Shown one piece after another: positions 1 through 7,416 of a stretch of 17,579 bases of DNA. A program made the position numbers and the translations under genes. The notes under the pieces were generated by a model that made no database searches, was not told the origin of the DNA, and saw nothing but the letters and a program-made list of their open reading frames with translations. Within the stretch, counting starts at the first letter, position 1; the number at the start of each line of letters is the position of its first letter. Source of the DNA: CAZVXI01 sp964631295 (GTDB lineage Bacteria > Planctomycetota > Phycisphaerae > Phycisphaerales > SM1A02); the NCBI GenBank assembly GCA_964631295.1, contig CAZVXI010000053.1, forward strand, positions 1 through 17,579, read 5' to 3'.

Positions 1-458
1 ACATCAATGCCGAAGTCGACGCCGGGTGATCTGTGCAACTGGTTGACAATGACGCGCTCGGCACCGTTCACGATGAACTCGCCGCCACCCATGAGGATGG
101 GGATCTCGCCGAGGTAGATCTCTTCTTCAGCGATCTCTGACACGCCATCGCGCACGAAGCGCACGCCGATGCGGAACGGCATGCCGAAGGTCAGGCGCAG
201 CTCTTTGCGCTCGAGCGGGGTGTAGCGGGGTTCATCGAGTTTGTAGTAGAGATACTCGAGCCTCATCGTGCCGTCGTACGATTCGATGGGGAATACCTCG
301 CGCATCAACGCTTCCAGCCCAACTTCTGGATTGCGTTTATCAAAGGCGTGTTCGAGTTGGAGGAACCGTTCATAGGCCTCCATCTGGACCTGCGTCAGTG
401 GAGGCACAGGGATGGCGTCCCCGCGCTTCGAGAAGTCGCGGATCGTCTGCGATACCAT
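1..458 (-). CDS. rpoB: RNA polymerase beta subunit, N-terminal part (cut by window edge)
   Basis: The first 152 codons of the RNA polymerase beta subunit, the catalytic core subunit that forms the DNA/RNA channel with beta'. Translation from ATG 458 gives a start of MVSQTIRDFSKRG and, near the edge, the family-diagnostic block GGGEFIVNGAERVIVNQLHR followed by SPGVDFG, the conserved beta-lobe sequence of RpoB. The start is supported by a GAGGAG Shine-Dalgarno at 464-469, five bases before ATG. The remainder lies beyond position 1. The gene follows rplL after a 363-nt spacer, the usual bacterial order rplKAJL-rpoBC. It is probably transcribed both by read-through from the ribosomal genes and possibly from a local promoter. 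Identity is near certain. Only the C-terminal extent is unseen. Confidence 0.97.
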   Translation of the reverse strand, partial: MVSQTIRDFSKRGDAIPVPPLTQVQMEAYERFLQLEHAFDKRNPEVGLEALMREVFPIESYDGTMRLEYLYYKLDEPRYTPLERKELRLTFGMPFRIGVRFVRDGVSEIAEEEIYLGEIPILMGGGEFIVNGAERVIVNQLHRSPGVDFGID

Positions 459-557
459 AAATTCTCCTCAGGACTCGACATCCAGCGATGTCATCATCTC
501 AGGTGCGGTGGCGTTTGGCATTTTGGAGAGGGTCACCCTTGCTTGGCCGAACCGGTC

Positions 558-586
558 ATAGTACTGCTGCGAACGCAAAGGAACAA
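558..586 (-). promoter_or_regulatory. candidate promoter for rpoB
   Basis: On the minus strand TTGTTC (581-586) is followed after 17 bases by TACTAT (558-563), giving three and four matches to the sigma-70 consensus hexamers with ideal spacing. An A-rich tract lies further upstream (about 601-650). Transcription would start near 551, leaving a leader of about 90 bases before rpoB. The matches are weak, so this is a candidate only. Confidence 0.25.
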
Positions 587-703
587 CTCGACCCAGCGAC
601 TTTCTTGAGTTTTTTGTGTCTTTTCTGTTTCAGCGTAAAATCTGCCTTCAGAGCCGGGAAACGCCCATCAACGCATCGGTGATCTGGAATCTGACATGCC
701 GGA

Positions 704-752
704 CGAGCAGGCTCAGCCACCGACCGGCGCGGTTCTTGCTTGAACCTGCTCG
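704..752 (-). repeat. 12-bp inverted repeat, likely RNA helix in rplL-rpoB spacer
   Basis: Arms 704-715 (CGAGCAGGCTCA) and 741-752 (TGAACCTGCTCG) are inverted repeats with one difference. In the minus-strand transcript that difference is a G-U pair, so all 12 positions pair. The 25-base loop has its own small ACCG/CGGT hairpin. A long uninterrupted helix in this spacer could be an RNase III-type processing site, as known for E. coli rplL-rpoB. That role is inference. Confidence 0.55.
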
Positions 753-766
753 ACTCGTCATGGAAT

Positions 767-793
767 GAAAAAGGCCGACCACATGGCCGGCCT
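767..793 (-). terminator. intrinsic terminator/attenuator after rplL
   Basis: In the minus-strand transcript, 29 bases after the rplL stop codon, AGGCCG (793-788) pairs with CGGCCT (777-772). The stem continues inward by a G-U and two G-C pairs to a 4-base AUGU loop, making a 9-bp stem followed by five U residues (772-768). This is a textbook Rho-independent terminator. Because rpoB lies downstream in the same direction, it probably acts as a partial terminator that lowers polymerase-subunit expression relative to L7/L12. Confidence 0.75.
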
Positions 794-821
794 CTCACGT
801 AAACTTCTGCAAGACAGGACT

Positions 822-1235
822 TTACTTGAGAGATACGGTGGCGCCGGCTTCCTCGAGCTTGGTCTTGAGGGCCTCGGCTTCGTCCTTGTCGAGGCCTTCC
901 TTGACAGGTTTCGGAGCACCGTCGACCAAATCCTTGGCTTCCTTCAGGCCCAGGCCGGTCACTTCGCGGACGACCTTGATGACCTGGATTTTCTTGTCGC
1001 CGGCACCTTCGAGGATGACGTCGAATGACGACTGCTCTTCGGCTGCCGCACCGCCATCGCCGCCACCAGCACCGGCAACCATCACGGCACCACCAGCGGC
1101 CGGCTCGATGCCGTAGGTTTCTTTCATGTAGTCCGCAAGGTCGACCGCTTCCTTGAGCGTGAGACCCGCGATCGAATCGCCGAGATCCTTGATCTTGGCG
1201 TCAAACTCTTTGACGACTGCTGCTTCTTCAGACAT
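822..1235 (-). CDS. rplL: 50S ribosomal protein L7/L12
   Basis: A 137-residue acidic protein of the ribosomal stalk that recruits and stimulates translational GTPases, binding as dimers to L10. The N-terminal dimerisation helices (about residues 5-42, with AGLTLKEAVDLADYMKE) are followed by a Gly/Ala-rich flexible hinge (about 45-67). The C-terminal factor-binding domain includes SFDVILEGAGDKKIQVIKVV, TGLGLKEAKDLVDGAP and the terminal EEAGATVSLK. It is slightly longer than the usual 120-130 residues, mainly through the hinge. ATG 1235 has GGAGTG upstream (1246-1251). It lies 105 bases after rplJ and is followed by a terminator-like hairpin, which fits the need for excess L12. Confidence 0.97.
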   Translation of the reverse strand: MSEEAAVVKEFDAKIKDLGDSIAGLTLKEAVDLADYMKETYGIEPAAGGAVMVAGAGGGDGGAAAEEQSSFDVILEGAGDKKIQVIKVVREVTGLGLKEAKDLVDGAPKPVKEGLDKDEAEALKTKLEEAGATVSLK

Positions 1236-1340
1236 TTCGCTATCACTCCAACACGTTGAATCTCACCCGAGAGGGGCCGCGCTGTGCGACCTTTAACCCC
1301 AAAGGGCCAGTCGGATGCCGATGACACTGTGAGCCGGCGA

Positions 1341-1886
1341 TCAGCCAGCTTTGGCGATCTCTTCGCCACGTTCGAGGCGTTCCTCGATTTCTTTGACAAT
1401 CCCCATGACCTGACCGCCCGGCCCCTTGGCTGCCCCGACGACATTCTGAGCCGGCGAGAGCACGAGCTGCACAACCTTGGCTTGCGCTTCGTCTTTCGTG
1501 GGGAACTCACTGAGTCGTTTGACGCCTGCCTCGCCCTCGAAGTACTCGCCGTCCAAGACAGCGGCCTTGAGTTCGAGCAGCTTGACTTTCTTCGCCCAAT
1601 CAACGATTTCCCGGGCGACATCAACAACCGACTCTGCCCCGTACGCCAGCGCGCAGGGGCCATCGAGTGCAGGATTCAACGGCTCGAGGGCAGTCCCTTC
1701 GAAGGCCTTCCGCGCGAGCGTGTTCTTCACGACGGTGACACGAATGTCCTTCTTGAGCAGGTCCACTCTCAGGTTGTTGTTCTCATTGGCGTCGATTCCG
1801 CGGAGATCGACCACCAAGCCGCCTTCGACTCCATCGAACCGCCGGCGATATTCCTCGACGATCATTTCCTTGACTGGCTTACTCAT
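1341..1886 (-). CDS. rplJ: 50S ribosomal protein L10
   Basis: A 181-residue protein that anchors L7/L12 dimers to the large subunit next to L11. Recognisable family blocks are the N-terminal VKEMIVEEYRRRFDGVEG, the VVDLRGIDANENNNLRVDLL segment, VTVVKNTLARKAFEGT, and the long C-terminal helix that binds L12. The start ATG 1886 has AAGGAA about six bases upstream. The gap to rplA is only 29 bases, so the separate L10 autoregulatory leader known upstream of rplJ in E. coli has no room here. Any L10-binding element would have to overlap the end of rplA. Length and motifs are typical. Confidence 0.97.
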   Translation of the reverse strand: MSKPVKEMIVEEYRRRFDGVEGGLVVDLRGIDANENNNLRVDLLKKDIRVTVVKNTLARKAFEGTALEPLNPALDGPCALAYGAESVVDVAREIVDWAKKVKLLELKAAVLDGEYFEGEAGVKRLSEFPTKDEAQAKVVQLVLSPAQNVVGAAKGPGGQVMGIVKEIEERLERGEEIAKAG

Positions 1887-1915
1887 CGTCTATTCCTTGC
1901 CTCTCGGGTTCGATC

Positions 1916-2596
1916 TCAGATGGCCACCGGCACCGATGGGGTCATCGTGCCGCTGATGACGCAATTCTTGATGTAGTTGCCCTTGGCTGCGGCAGGCCGG
2001 AGCCTTTCGATGGTGTCGACGAAGAACTGGAGATTCTCCGCAAGGTCGGCATCGCTGAAGCTCATTTTTCCGATGATGCAGTGCACGTTGCCGCCGCTGT
2101 CGTTGCGGTATTCGACCTTGCCTGCTGAATATTCCTTGATCGCAGTTTCAATGTCTGGCGTGACCGTCCCCGCTTTGGGCGATGGCATCAGGCCCTTTGG
2201 CCCCAGTACGCGGCCGAGCGATGAGACGACCTTCATCATGTCCGGCGAGGCCACCGCGACGTCGAAGTCCATCCAGCCGCCTTGAATCTTCCCAATGAGG
2301 TCCTCGCTGCCTGCCTCCACGGCACCGGCCGCTTTGGCCGCTTCGACCTTGTCTTCGCTGCAGAAACACACGACGCGAGCAGACTTCCCAACACCCTTGG
2401 GCATGCTCACCGATCCACGAATCTGCTGGTCTGCCTGCCTCGGGTCGATGCCAAGATGCATGCACACCTCGACGGACTGATCGAACTTGGGGCCTTTAAA
2501 GGACTTCAGGATCTTGACAGCATCCGTGGGAACCTGAGGCTCCTTGGCTCTCGCGGCAATTTCGCGGTTTGCGTTGAATCGCTTGGACTTTGGCAT
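1916..2596 (-). CDS. rplA: 50S ribosomal protein L1
   Basis: A 226-residue protein of the mobile L1 stalk, which guides deacylated tRNA out of the E site. In many bacteria it also represses translation of its own L11-L1 mRNA. Diagnostic sequences are SVEVCMHLGIDPRQADQQIR, MPKGVGK, GRVLGPKGLMPSPKAGTV (about residues 128-145), and VEYRNDSGGNVHCIIGKMSF. ATG 2596 lies 3 bases after the rplK stop, with GGAGG inside the end of rplK, so translation is coupled. Unusually it contains five cysteines (residues 45, 77, 79, 173, 212), including a CFC pair where L1 normally has small hydrophobic residues. Otherwise the protein looks complete and ordinary. Confidence 0.97.
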   Translation of the reverse strand: MPKSKRFNANREIAARAKEPQVPTDAVKILKSFKGPKFDQSVEVCMHLGIDPRQADQQIRGSVSMPKGVGKSARVVCFCSEDKVEAAKAAGAVEAGSEDLIGKIQGGWMDFDVAVASPDMMKVVSSLGRVLGPKGLMPSPKAGTVTPDIETAIKEYSAGKVEYRNDSGGNVHCIIGKMSFSDADLAENLQFFVDTIERLRPAAAKGNYIKNCVISGTMTPSVPVAI

Positions 2597-2599
2597 GGT

Positions 2600-3025
2600 T
2601 CAGCCCTCCACCACAACGCCCATGGACCGGGCAGTACCTTCGATGATCCGCATGGCCGACTCGACAGACGCGGCATTCAGGTCCGGCATTTTCTCTTCCG
2701 CGATCGAGCGGACCTGATCCTGCGTAATCGTCCCGACCTTGTTCTTGTTCGGCTCGCCGGAGCCTTTTTCAAGCCCGGCGGCGGTCTTGATGAGGACGGC
2801 TGCCGGTGAAGCCTTGATCTCGAACTCGAACGACCGGTCGCTGTAGACCGTGATTACACAGCCGACGACCTTGCCGTTGAGGTCTTTGGTCTTCTCATTG
2901 AACTGCTGAATGAACTGCCCGGGATTGACCCCCGCAGCGCCGAGAGCCGGTCCCAGCGGAGGTGCGGGTGTGGCTGTGCCACCCGGCGCGAGCACTTTGA
3001 ATACTTTTTCAACATTCTTGGCCAT
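2600..3025 (-). CDS. rplK: 50S ribosomal protein L11
   Basis: A 141-residue protein of the GTPase-associated centre that binds 23S rRNA next to the L10/L12 stalk. Typical blocks are TATPAPPLGPALGAAGVNPG (residues about 18-37, the proline-rich N-domain face), FIQQFNEKT, and the C-terminal RNA-binding end IIEGTARSMGVVVEG. ATG 3025 is preceded by AGGAG (3032-3036) with six bases of spacing. It is the first gene of the operon here. The usual upstream partners nusG and secE are not present: 300 bases upstream a gene on the other strand begins. Family length (about 140) matches exactly. Confidence 0.97.
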   Translation of the reverse strand: MAKNVEKVFKVLAPGGTATPAPPLGPALGAAGVNPGQFIQQFNEKTKDLNGKVVGCVITVYSDRSFEFEIKASPAAVLIKTAAGLEKGSGEPNKNKVGTITQDQVRSIAEEKMPDLNAASVESAMRIIEGTARSMGVVVEG

Positions 3026-3166
3026 GGCAATCTCCTACCTGCCACCATGCGGCTCCGGCGGTCCGGTCTGACGCGTTCGGCCCGGCCAAGGGGCATTATC
3101 GAACGCGGCACAGTGGTCGTGACGGTCTTTGTTGTCTTCTCGCACGAGCCTTCCCGCGAGCCGAAC

Positions 3167-3194
3167 AGGGTAGCAGGCCCGGCAGGAAAGACAA
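3167..3194 (-). promoter_or_regulatory. candidate promoter of the rplK operon
   Basis: On the minus strand TTGTCT (3189-3194) and TACCCT (3167-3172) are separated by 16 bases, and TGC directly precedes the -10 hexamer, which resembles an extended -10. A GATAAT at 3095-3100 is a competing -10 candidate with a poorer -35 (GTCACG, 3118-3123). Some strong promoter must lie in this spacer because rplK is operon-leading, but which hexamers are used is uncertain. Confidence 0.3.
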
Positions 3195-3237
3195 CCATCG
3201 GCCGGGCTGAATCCATTGACTCCGCGTGATTCCAGTG

Positions 3238-3265
3238 TGGACGGCTGAGCAAACAACCTTACAAT
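3238..3265 (+). promoter_or_regulatory. candidate promoter of the FHA-acylase operon
   Basis: TGGACG (3238-3243) lies 16 bases before TACAAT (3260-3265), which matches five of six positions of the -10 consensus. The start would fall near 3272, leaving a leader of about 55 bases to ATG 3326. A TTGACT at 3217-3222 lacks a matching -10 at the right distance. Confidence 0.35.
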
Positions 3266-3325
3266 CGAAGCATATAGTGACGTCTGGCCTCACGCCGCCG
3301 CGTGAGCGTTGCAAAGGAGTTGACG

Positions 3326-3703
3326 ATGGCATCTTTGACCGTGGTTGGTGGACCGAGCGAGGGCGATTACTACCCGCTGGGCAGGCGCACGATGGTGGTG
3401 GGTCGCGATGAGGGAGTGCCCATCCAGGTTGTGGATGAAATGGTCTCGCGCAAGCACTGCCAGATTCGCTGCGAGGAAGCAGATGGCGGCGAACGCCGCT
3501 TTCAGGTGATGGACATGAACTCAGCCAACGGGGTCATGGTGAACGGCCGACGCATCACCGACATCTGGCTCGCCGACAATGACATCATCGACATTGGCAA
3601 CTCCAAACTGATGTTCTCCATGAAGGACTTCGACGACCGCGAGAGCGCGCTCAATCACTACAAGAAGCGCGGCGAGCGCGACAAGAACACAATGGTCTCA
3701 TGA
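3326..3703 (+). CDS. small FHA-domain protein
   Basis: A 125-residue soluble protein that is essentially one forkhead-associated domain, a phosphothreonine-peptide reader used in Ser/Thr-kinase signalling. The conserved FHA positions are visible: GR at 26-27, the S-R-K-H signature at 41-44 and N-G at 68-69, within a run of predicted beta strands, followed by a charged C-terminal tail (100-125). ATG 3326 is chosen over an upstream GTG at 3302 because AAAGGAG lies six bases before it and the FHA strand pattern starts immediately. The stop overlaps the next start as ATGA, so it is translationally coupled to the acylase. No kinase or other catalytic domain is attached. Its phosphopeptide partner is unknown. 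Confidence 0.88.
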   Translation: MASLTVVGGPSEGDYYPLGRRTMVVGRDEGVPIQVVDEMVSRKHCQIRCEEADGGERRFQVMDMNSANGVMVNGRRITDIWLADNDIIDIGNSKLMFSMKDFDDRESALNHYKKRGERDKNTMVS

Positions 3704-6138
3704 GCGAGCAGCCGCAGACGCTGCAGCGTCGCAAGCGTTCGCTTCCGCGCCGCCTGCTTCGTTGGGGGCTGCGCGCGTGTGTCGGCCTCGTGTTGCTTGT
3801 GTTGGCCGCGGGCGCGATTGTCTGGTGGTCGTTGCGCGCCTCGCTGCCACAGCTCGACGGGCAAAGGAACCTCGCGGGTTTGACCGGCACGGTGACGATC
3901 GAACGCGATGCGATGAGCATTCCGACGATCCGCGCTTCCAACTGGCTCGATGCTGTGCGCGCACAGGGGTTTGTTCATGCACAGGACCGTTTCTTTCAGA
4001 TGGACCTGACGCGGCGCGCGGCGGCGGGAGAGTTGTCGGCCCTCCTGGGCGAGGCGACGATCTCAAACGATGCGTATCAGCGCATGTTCCGCTTCCGCGC
4101 AAGGGCTCAGCAGCGGCTCGCGCAACTCCCGTCCGATCACCGCGCGATGCTTGACGCATACGCCGAAGGTGTCAACGCCGGGCTTGCAGCATTGACAACC
4201 CGCCCGCCCGAATACTGGCTGCTGCAGGTGCGCCCGGAGCCGTGGACCGCTGTTGACACACTGCTCGTGAACGACTCGTTCTTCATGATGTTGTCGTTCA
4301 ATCGAGATTACGAAAAGCAGGCTGGCGTGATGCGCGACACGCTGCCGGAACAACTGTGGTCGTTTCTCCTGCCGGATGCGACGCGCTGGGATGTGCCTGT
4401 GGCGCTGAGTGGGACTGCTGCAACACTCGGCGGGTACCGGCCGCAGCCGATCCCCGGGCCGGACGTTGTCGATTTGCGAAACGGACCGGGTGTGCTGCGA
4501 TCGCGCGATCTGGTACGATCGTTCGGTGATCGCTCCTCGATTGGCTCCAACGCATGGGCGATCTCCGGCGAACGCACTGCGGACGGCCGCGCGATCCTCG
4601 CCAGCGATCCGCACCTCGCGCTTCGCGTGCCGATTGTGTGGTACCGCGTCGCGCTGGAATGGAGCAACGAGGGCGCATTGCGCTACGCGTGCGGCGTGAG
4701 TACGCCTGGCTCGCCGGGCATCATCATCGGCGCAACGGACGATCTCGCGTGGTCGTTCACCAACAGTTACGCGGATCAGGAAGACCTGGTCATTGTCGAG
4801 ACTGATCCTGATGATCCCGCGCGATACCTCACGCCGGACGGATCAAAGCCGTTCGTATTACACGATGAGCGAATCGAAGTGAAGGGCGCAGATGGGCAAC
4901 TGCACACGGTCCGTGAGACGCAGTGGGGGCCTGTCATTGACCGTGATCACGCGGGAAGACCACTTGCATATCGCGCTGCGGCGATCGATTCGTCGGTGAA
5001 CCTGAACCTGCTCGACGTTGTGCACGCGACGACGATTGATCAGGCGCTCGACATCGCTGCTTCCTGGAACGGGCCATCGCAGAACGTGATGTTCGCAGAC
5101 GCTGACGGACGTATCGGCTGGACGATGAGTGGCTGGCTGCCGACGCGCACCGGGTACAACGGTCGGATGCCACAATCGTGGGCGTCAGGTCGGTTTGCGT
5201 GGGGTGAAAACATCAGTGCTGATCAGCGGCCGCGCATCGTCGATCCGCAGTCCGGTGCAATCCTCACTGCAAACGCGCGACCGGTCCACCTGCCGGGGTC
5301 GCGCGCACTCGGCCACTCGTGGGCTGCGCCGTGGCGTGCGCATCGAATCAACGAGATGCTCGTCAACACGGGCGATCAACCGAAGACAGAAGCAGACATG
5401 CTCGCAATGCAGTTGGACACACGGTCCAATGCGCACGCGAAGACACAGCGGCTGTTTCTCGATGTGATCGCGAGCGATGACCCAAGCAGGCAGGCGCAGC
5501 GCGCTCGTACGATTGTGGCGCAGTGGGATGGCACGGCGAATCTCGACCAGGCAGGTTTCCGCATCCTGAGTGCGTGTCATCAGCAGTTGCGCGAGTGGAT
5601 CATCGGCTCTCTGCTTGTACCATGTGCGGATGCAGACCCGGCGTTTGCGTATAACTGGCCACTTGTCGACGAGCCGCTGATGCGCATCATTGAGCAGCGC
5701 CCTGCACATCTGCTGCCACCGCCATATGCATCGTGGGACGCCTGTCTCCGGGCACTGTTTGTTGATGTTGTCGAGCGCATCGACGATGGTGAGCCTGGCC
5801 TTGACGATCGCTGGCGCGAGTTCGCGCAGGTGTCGGTTGAGCATCCGGTCCTGAGAAGCATCCCCTGGCTCGCAAAGTATGTGAATATGCCTGTTGAGAT
5901 GATGCCGGGGCACGCGACGACGGTACGGATGTCGACGCCAGGCATAGGTGTGAGTATGCGCATGATCGTGAGCCCGAGCCGCTGGGACGAGGCTCTGCTG
6001 CATATGCCATGCGGGCAGAGCGGGCATCCGCTGTCACCGCACTACGCAGATCAACACAGCGCATGGGCCGGTGGCGTTGAGACACCGATGATTCCAGGTG
6101 AGGCAGAACACACGCTCACACTGCAGCCTGTTCCGTGA
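3700..6138 (+). CDS. penicillin acylase-family (S45) Ntn hydrolase, membrane-anchored
   Basis: An 812-residue precursor of the penicillin amidase/acyl-homoserine-lactone acylase family, which hydrolyses amide bonds after autoproteolysis into alpha and beta chains. A basic N terminus and one hydrophobic helix (about residues 25-45) suggest a signal anchor, with the enzyme outside the cytoplasmic membrane. The alpha-chain motif DAVRAQGFVHAQDRFFQMDL and the following RR are present (84-106). The cleavage site and nucleophile are G282/S283 in SSIGSNAWAISG, followed by the conserved DPHL (303-306). N525 in TANARP fits the oxyanion Asn, since its distance from the nucleophile resembles that in penicillin G acylase. 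Length is normal. It is coupled to the FHA gene by ATGA overlap and its stop abuts the stop of the next, convergent gene. Substrate cannot be told from sequence: beta-lactam, N-acyl-homoserine lactone and other acyl-amides are all possible. Confidence 0.9.
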   Translation: MSEQPQTLQRRKRSLPRRLLRWGLRACVGLVLLVLAAGAIVWWSLRASLPQLDGQRNLAGLTGTVTIERDAMSIPTIRASNWLDAVRAQGFVHAQDRFFQMDLTRRAAAGELSALLGEATISNDAYQRMFRFRARAQQRLAQLPSDHRAMLDAYAEGVNAGLAALTTRPPEYWLLQVRPEPWTAVDTLLVNDSFFMMLSFNRDYEKQAGVMRDTLPEQLWSFLLPDATRWDVPVALSGTAATLGGYRPQPIPGPDVVDLRNGPGVLRSRDLVRSFGDRSSIGSNAWAISGERTADGRAILASDPHLALRVPIVWYRVALEWSNEGALRYACGVSTPGSPGIIIGATDDLAWSFTNSYADQEDLVIVETDPDDPARYLTPDGSKPFVLHDERIEVKGADGQLHTVRETQWGPVIDRDHAGRPLAYRAAAIDSSVNLNLLDVVHATTIDQALDIAASWNGPSQNVMFADADGRIGWTMSGWLPTRTGYNGRMPQSWASGRFAWGENISADQRPRIVDPQSGAILTANARPVHLPGSRALGHSWAAPWRAHRINEMLVNTGDQPKTEADMLAMQLDTRSNAHAKTQRLFLDVIASDDPSRQAQRARTIVAQWDGTANLDQAGFRILSACHQQLREWIIGSLLVPCADADPAFAYNWPLVDEPLMRIIEQRPAHLLPPPYASWDACLRALFVDVVERIDDGEPGLDDRWREFAQVSVEHPVLRSIPWLAKYVNMPVEMMPGHATTVRMSTPGIGVSMRMIVSPSRWDEALLHMPCGQSGHPLSPHYADQHSAWAGGVETPMIPGEAEHTLTLQPVP

Positions 6139-7377
6139 TCAGCGTCCGGGCTGCACGCCAAGTGCGAGTTGGCAGAACAGTTCGATCCCGATCGGCAGCG
6201 CATCGTCGTTGAAGTCGAACGTGGGCTGATGCAGTTGCGGCATTGTCGTCTGTCCGTCAGGGAGCAGGCCAAGCGCAAAGAAGCAGCTTGGCACGACCTG
6301 GCAGTAGAAAGAGAAATCCTCGCCACCCATAACAGGATCGTCCAGCGGCTGGACACACTCATGTCCGAGTGCATCACGCGCGATGTCATGGAAAACATCA
6401 GTTGCCTGCGGGTCGTTGTGTGTGACCGGATATCCGTCGTGGTAGTTCAATGTCGCTTCACAATCGTGCGCACGGGCGATGTGCTCCACGATTGCATGCA
6501 TGCGCTCGACTGCGAGGTCTTTGACTTCCGGCAGGAGCGTTCGCACTGTGCCGCTGAGCGTGATTCGTTCCGGCACGATGTTGTGCGTCGTACCTGCATG
6601 GAACTGCGTGGTTGAAATCACCACGGAGTCCAATGGTCCGACATTGCGCGAACTGATCTGTTGCAATGCCTGAACCATCGCAGCACCTGCGAGGATGGGA
6701 TCTCGCCCCATATGAGGAAACGCAGCATGGCAGCCAGTTCCGTGAATCGTGATGTCGAACATGTCGGCCGCTGCGAGCATGGGGCCGCGCCGCGAGCCGA
6801 CACAGCCGAGATTCATCTCAGGCCAGCCGTGCAGGCCGAACATGTGCGCGATGGGCATGCCGATGACTGAACCGTCGAGGCAGCCGTCCTTCACCATCGC
6901 ATCGCCGCCGGCCCCGCCTTCCTCTGCCGGCTGGAACACGAACGAAACAGGGTTCGGCAACTCGCTCTCAGCGGCGACCTTCGCAAGAATGCGGGCAGCG
7001 CCGATGAGGATCGTTGTATGCCCATCATGGCCGCACGCATGCATCTTGCCAGGCGTCTGCGATGCATACGAGACGCTGGTCTCTTCTACGATGGGCAATG
7101 CGTCCATGTCTGCGCGGAGACCGATCGCGCGATCGCTGGCCCCGGGCAGATGTCCGAGAATCCCCGTGCCTTTGGCAAGGCCTGCTTTGAACGCCACGCC
7201 CGCCATCGAGAGCTGTTCCTGCACAACACCGCTGGTGCGATGTTCTTCATAGCGCAACTCCGGGTGTGTGTGCAGGTCTCGGCGAATAGTGGTCAGTTCA
7301 GGAAGTTCCTGCGCGATGAGTTCGCGCAATCGCTCTGTTGAGATCGTCGTTGGCTGTTGGGCGCTGATGGTTGACAT
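6139..7377 (-). CDS. M20-family amidohydrolase (hippurate hydrolase-like)
   Basis: A 412-residue cytosolic metal-dependent amidohydrolase of the M20D group (HipO/IAA-amino-acid hydrolase type), which removes N-acyl groups from amino acids. Metal and catalytic blocks are in order: LRADMDALPI (88-97), MHACGHDGH with C115 and H117 (112-120), PAEEGGAG with E152/E153 (150-157), GLHGWP with H183, GGEDFS with E353, and H383 near the C terminus. The dimerisation lid domain lies about 200-315. The frame is open upstream to a GTG at 7401. I prefer ATG 7377, although neither has a clear Shine-Dalgarno. It is the last gene of the ctpA-tsaD-RF-like operon, 39 bases after the RF-like gene. Exact substrate is unknown. 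Pairing of this deacylase with an adjacent (convergent) acylase is suggestive only. Confidence 0.9.
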   Translation of the reverse strand: MSTISAQQPTTISTERLRELIAQELPELTTIRRDLHTHPELRYEEHRTSGVVQEQLSMAGVAFKAGLAKGTGILGHLPGASDRAIGLRADMDALPIVEETSVSYASQTPGKMHACGHDGHTTILIGAARILAKVAAESELPNPVSFVFQPAEEGGAGGDAMVKDGCLDGSVIGMPIAHMFGLHGWPEMNLGCVGSRRGPMLAAADMFDITIHGTGCHAAFPHMGRDPILAGAAMVQALQQISSRNVGPLDSVVISTTQFHAGTTHNIVPERITLSGTVRTLLPEVKDLAVERMHAIVEHIARAHDCEATLNYHDGYPVTHNDPQATDVFHDIARDALGHECVQPLDDPVMGGEDFSFYCQVVPSCFFALGLLPDGQTTMPQLHQPTFDFNDDALPIGIELFCQLALGVQPGR

Positions 7378-7416
7378 AGACGGATGATAGGGCAAAATCA
7401 CCGATGCTGAATCGGC

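Larger units (their letters stand above)
459..821. other. rplL-rpoB intercistronic region
   Basis: A 363-base stretch with no credible gene. Read on the minus strand (the operon direction) it contains, in order: a terminator-like hairpin with a U run (767-793), a 12-bp inverted repeat (704-752), an A-rich unstructured tract (about 601-650), a weak promoter candidate (558-586), and the rpoB Shine-Dalgarno (464-469). The only minus-strand reading frame crossing it (556-798) would have to include the terminator and has no ribosome-binding site, so I treat the region as regulatory. In E. coli the equivalent spacer carries an attenuator and an RNase III processing site. The parallel here is inferred from structure. 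Confidence 0.7.
3026..3325. other. divergent regulatory region between rplK and the FHA gene
   Basis: Three hundred bases without a gene, separating two diverging transcription units. It carries candidate promoters for both (3167-3194 minus, 3238-3265 plus), the rplK Shine-Dalgarno (3032-3036, minus) and the FHA-gene Shine-Dalgarno AAAGGAG (3313-3319, plus). A further -10-like GATAAT is present on the minus strand at 3095-3100. The leader of rplK would be about 60 to 135 bases, room enough for an L1-binding autoregulatory site, but I cannot assign one by eye. Confidence 0.6.

Noticed and set aside
556..798. Minus-strand 80-codon frame between rplL and rpoB
   Set aside because: It spans the terminator hairpin, has no ribosome-binding site, and its product has no recognisable family pattern.
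1284..1976. Plus-strand frame of 230 codons opposite rplJ
   Set aside because: rplJ on the minus strand is unambiguous; the plus frame is its shadow.
3035..3256. Small minus-strand frames upstream of rplK as a possible nusG or secE remnant
   Set aside because: No NusG (KOW) or SecE (hydrophobic helix) pattern in any frame; the products look like random GC-rich translation.
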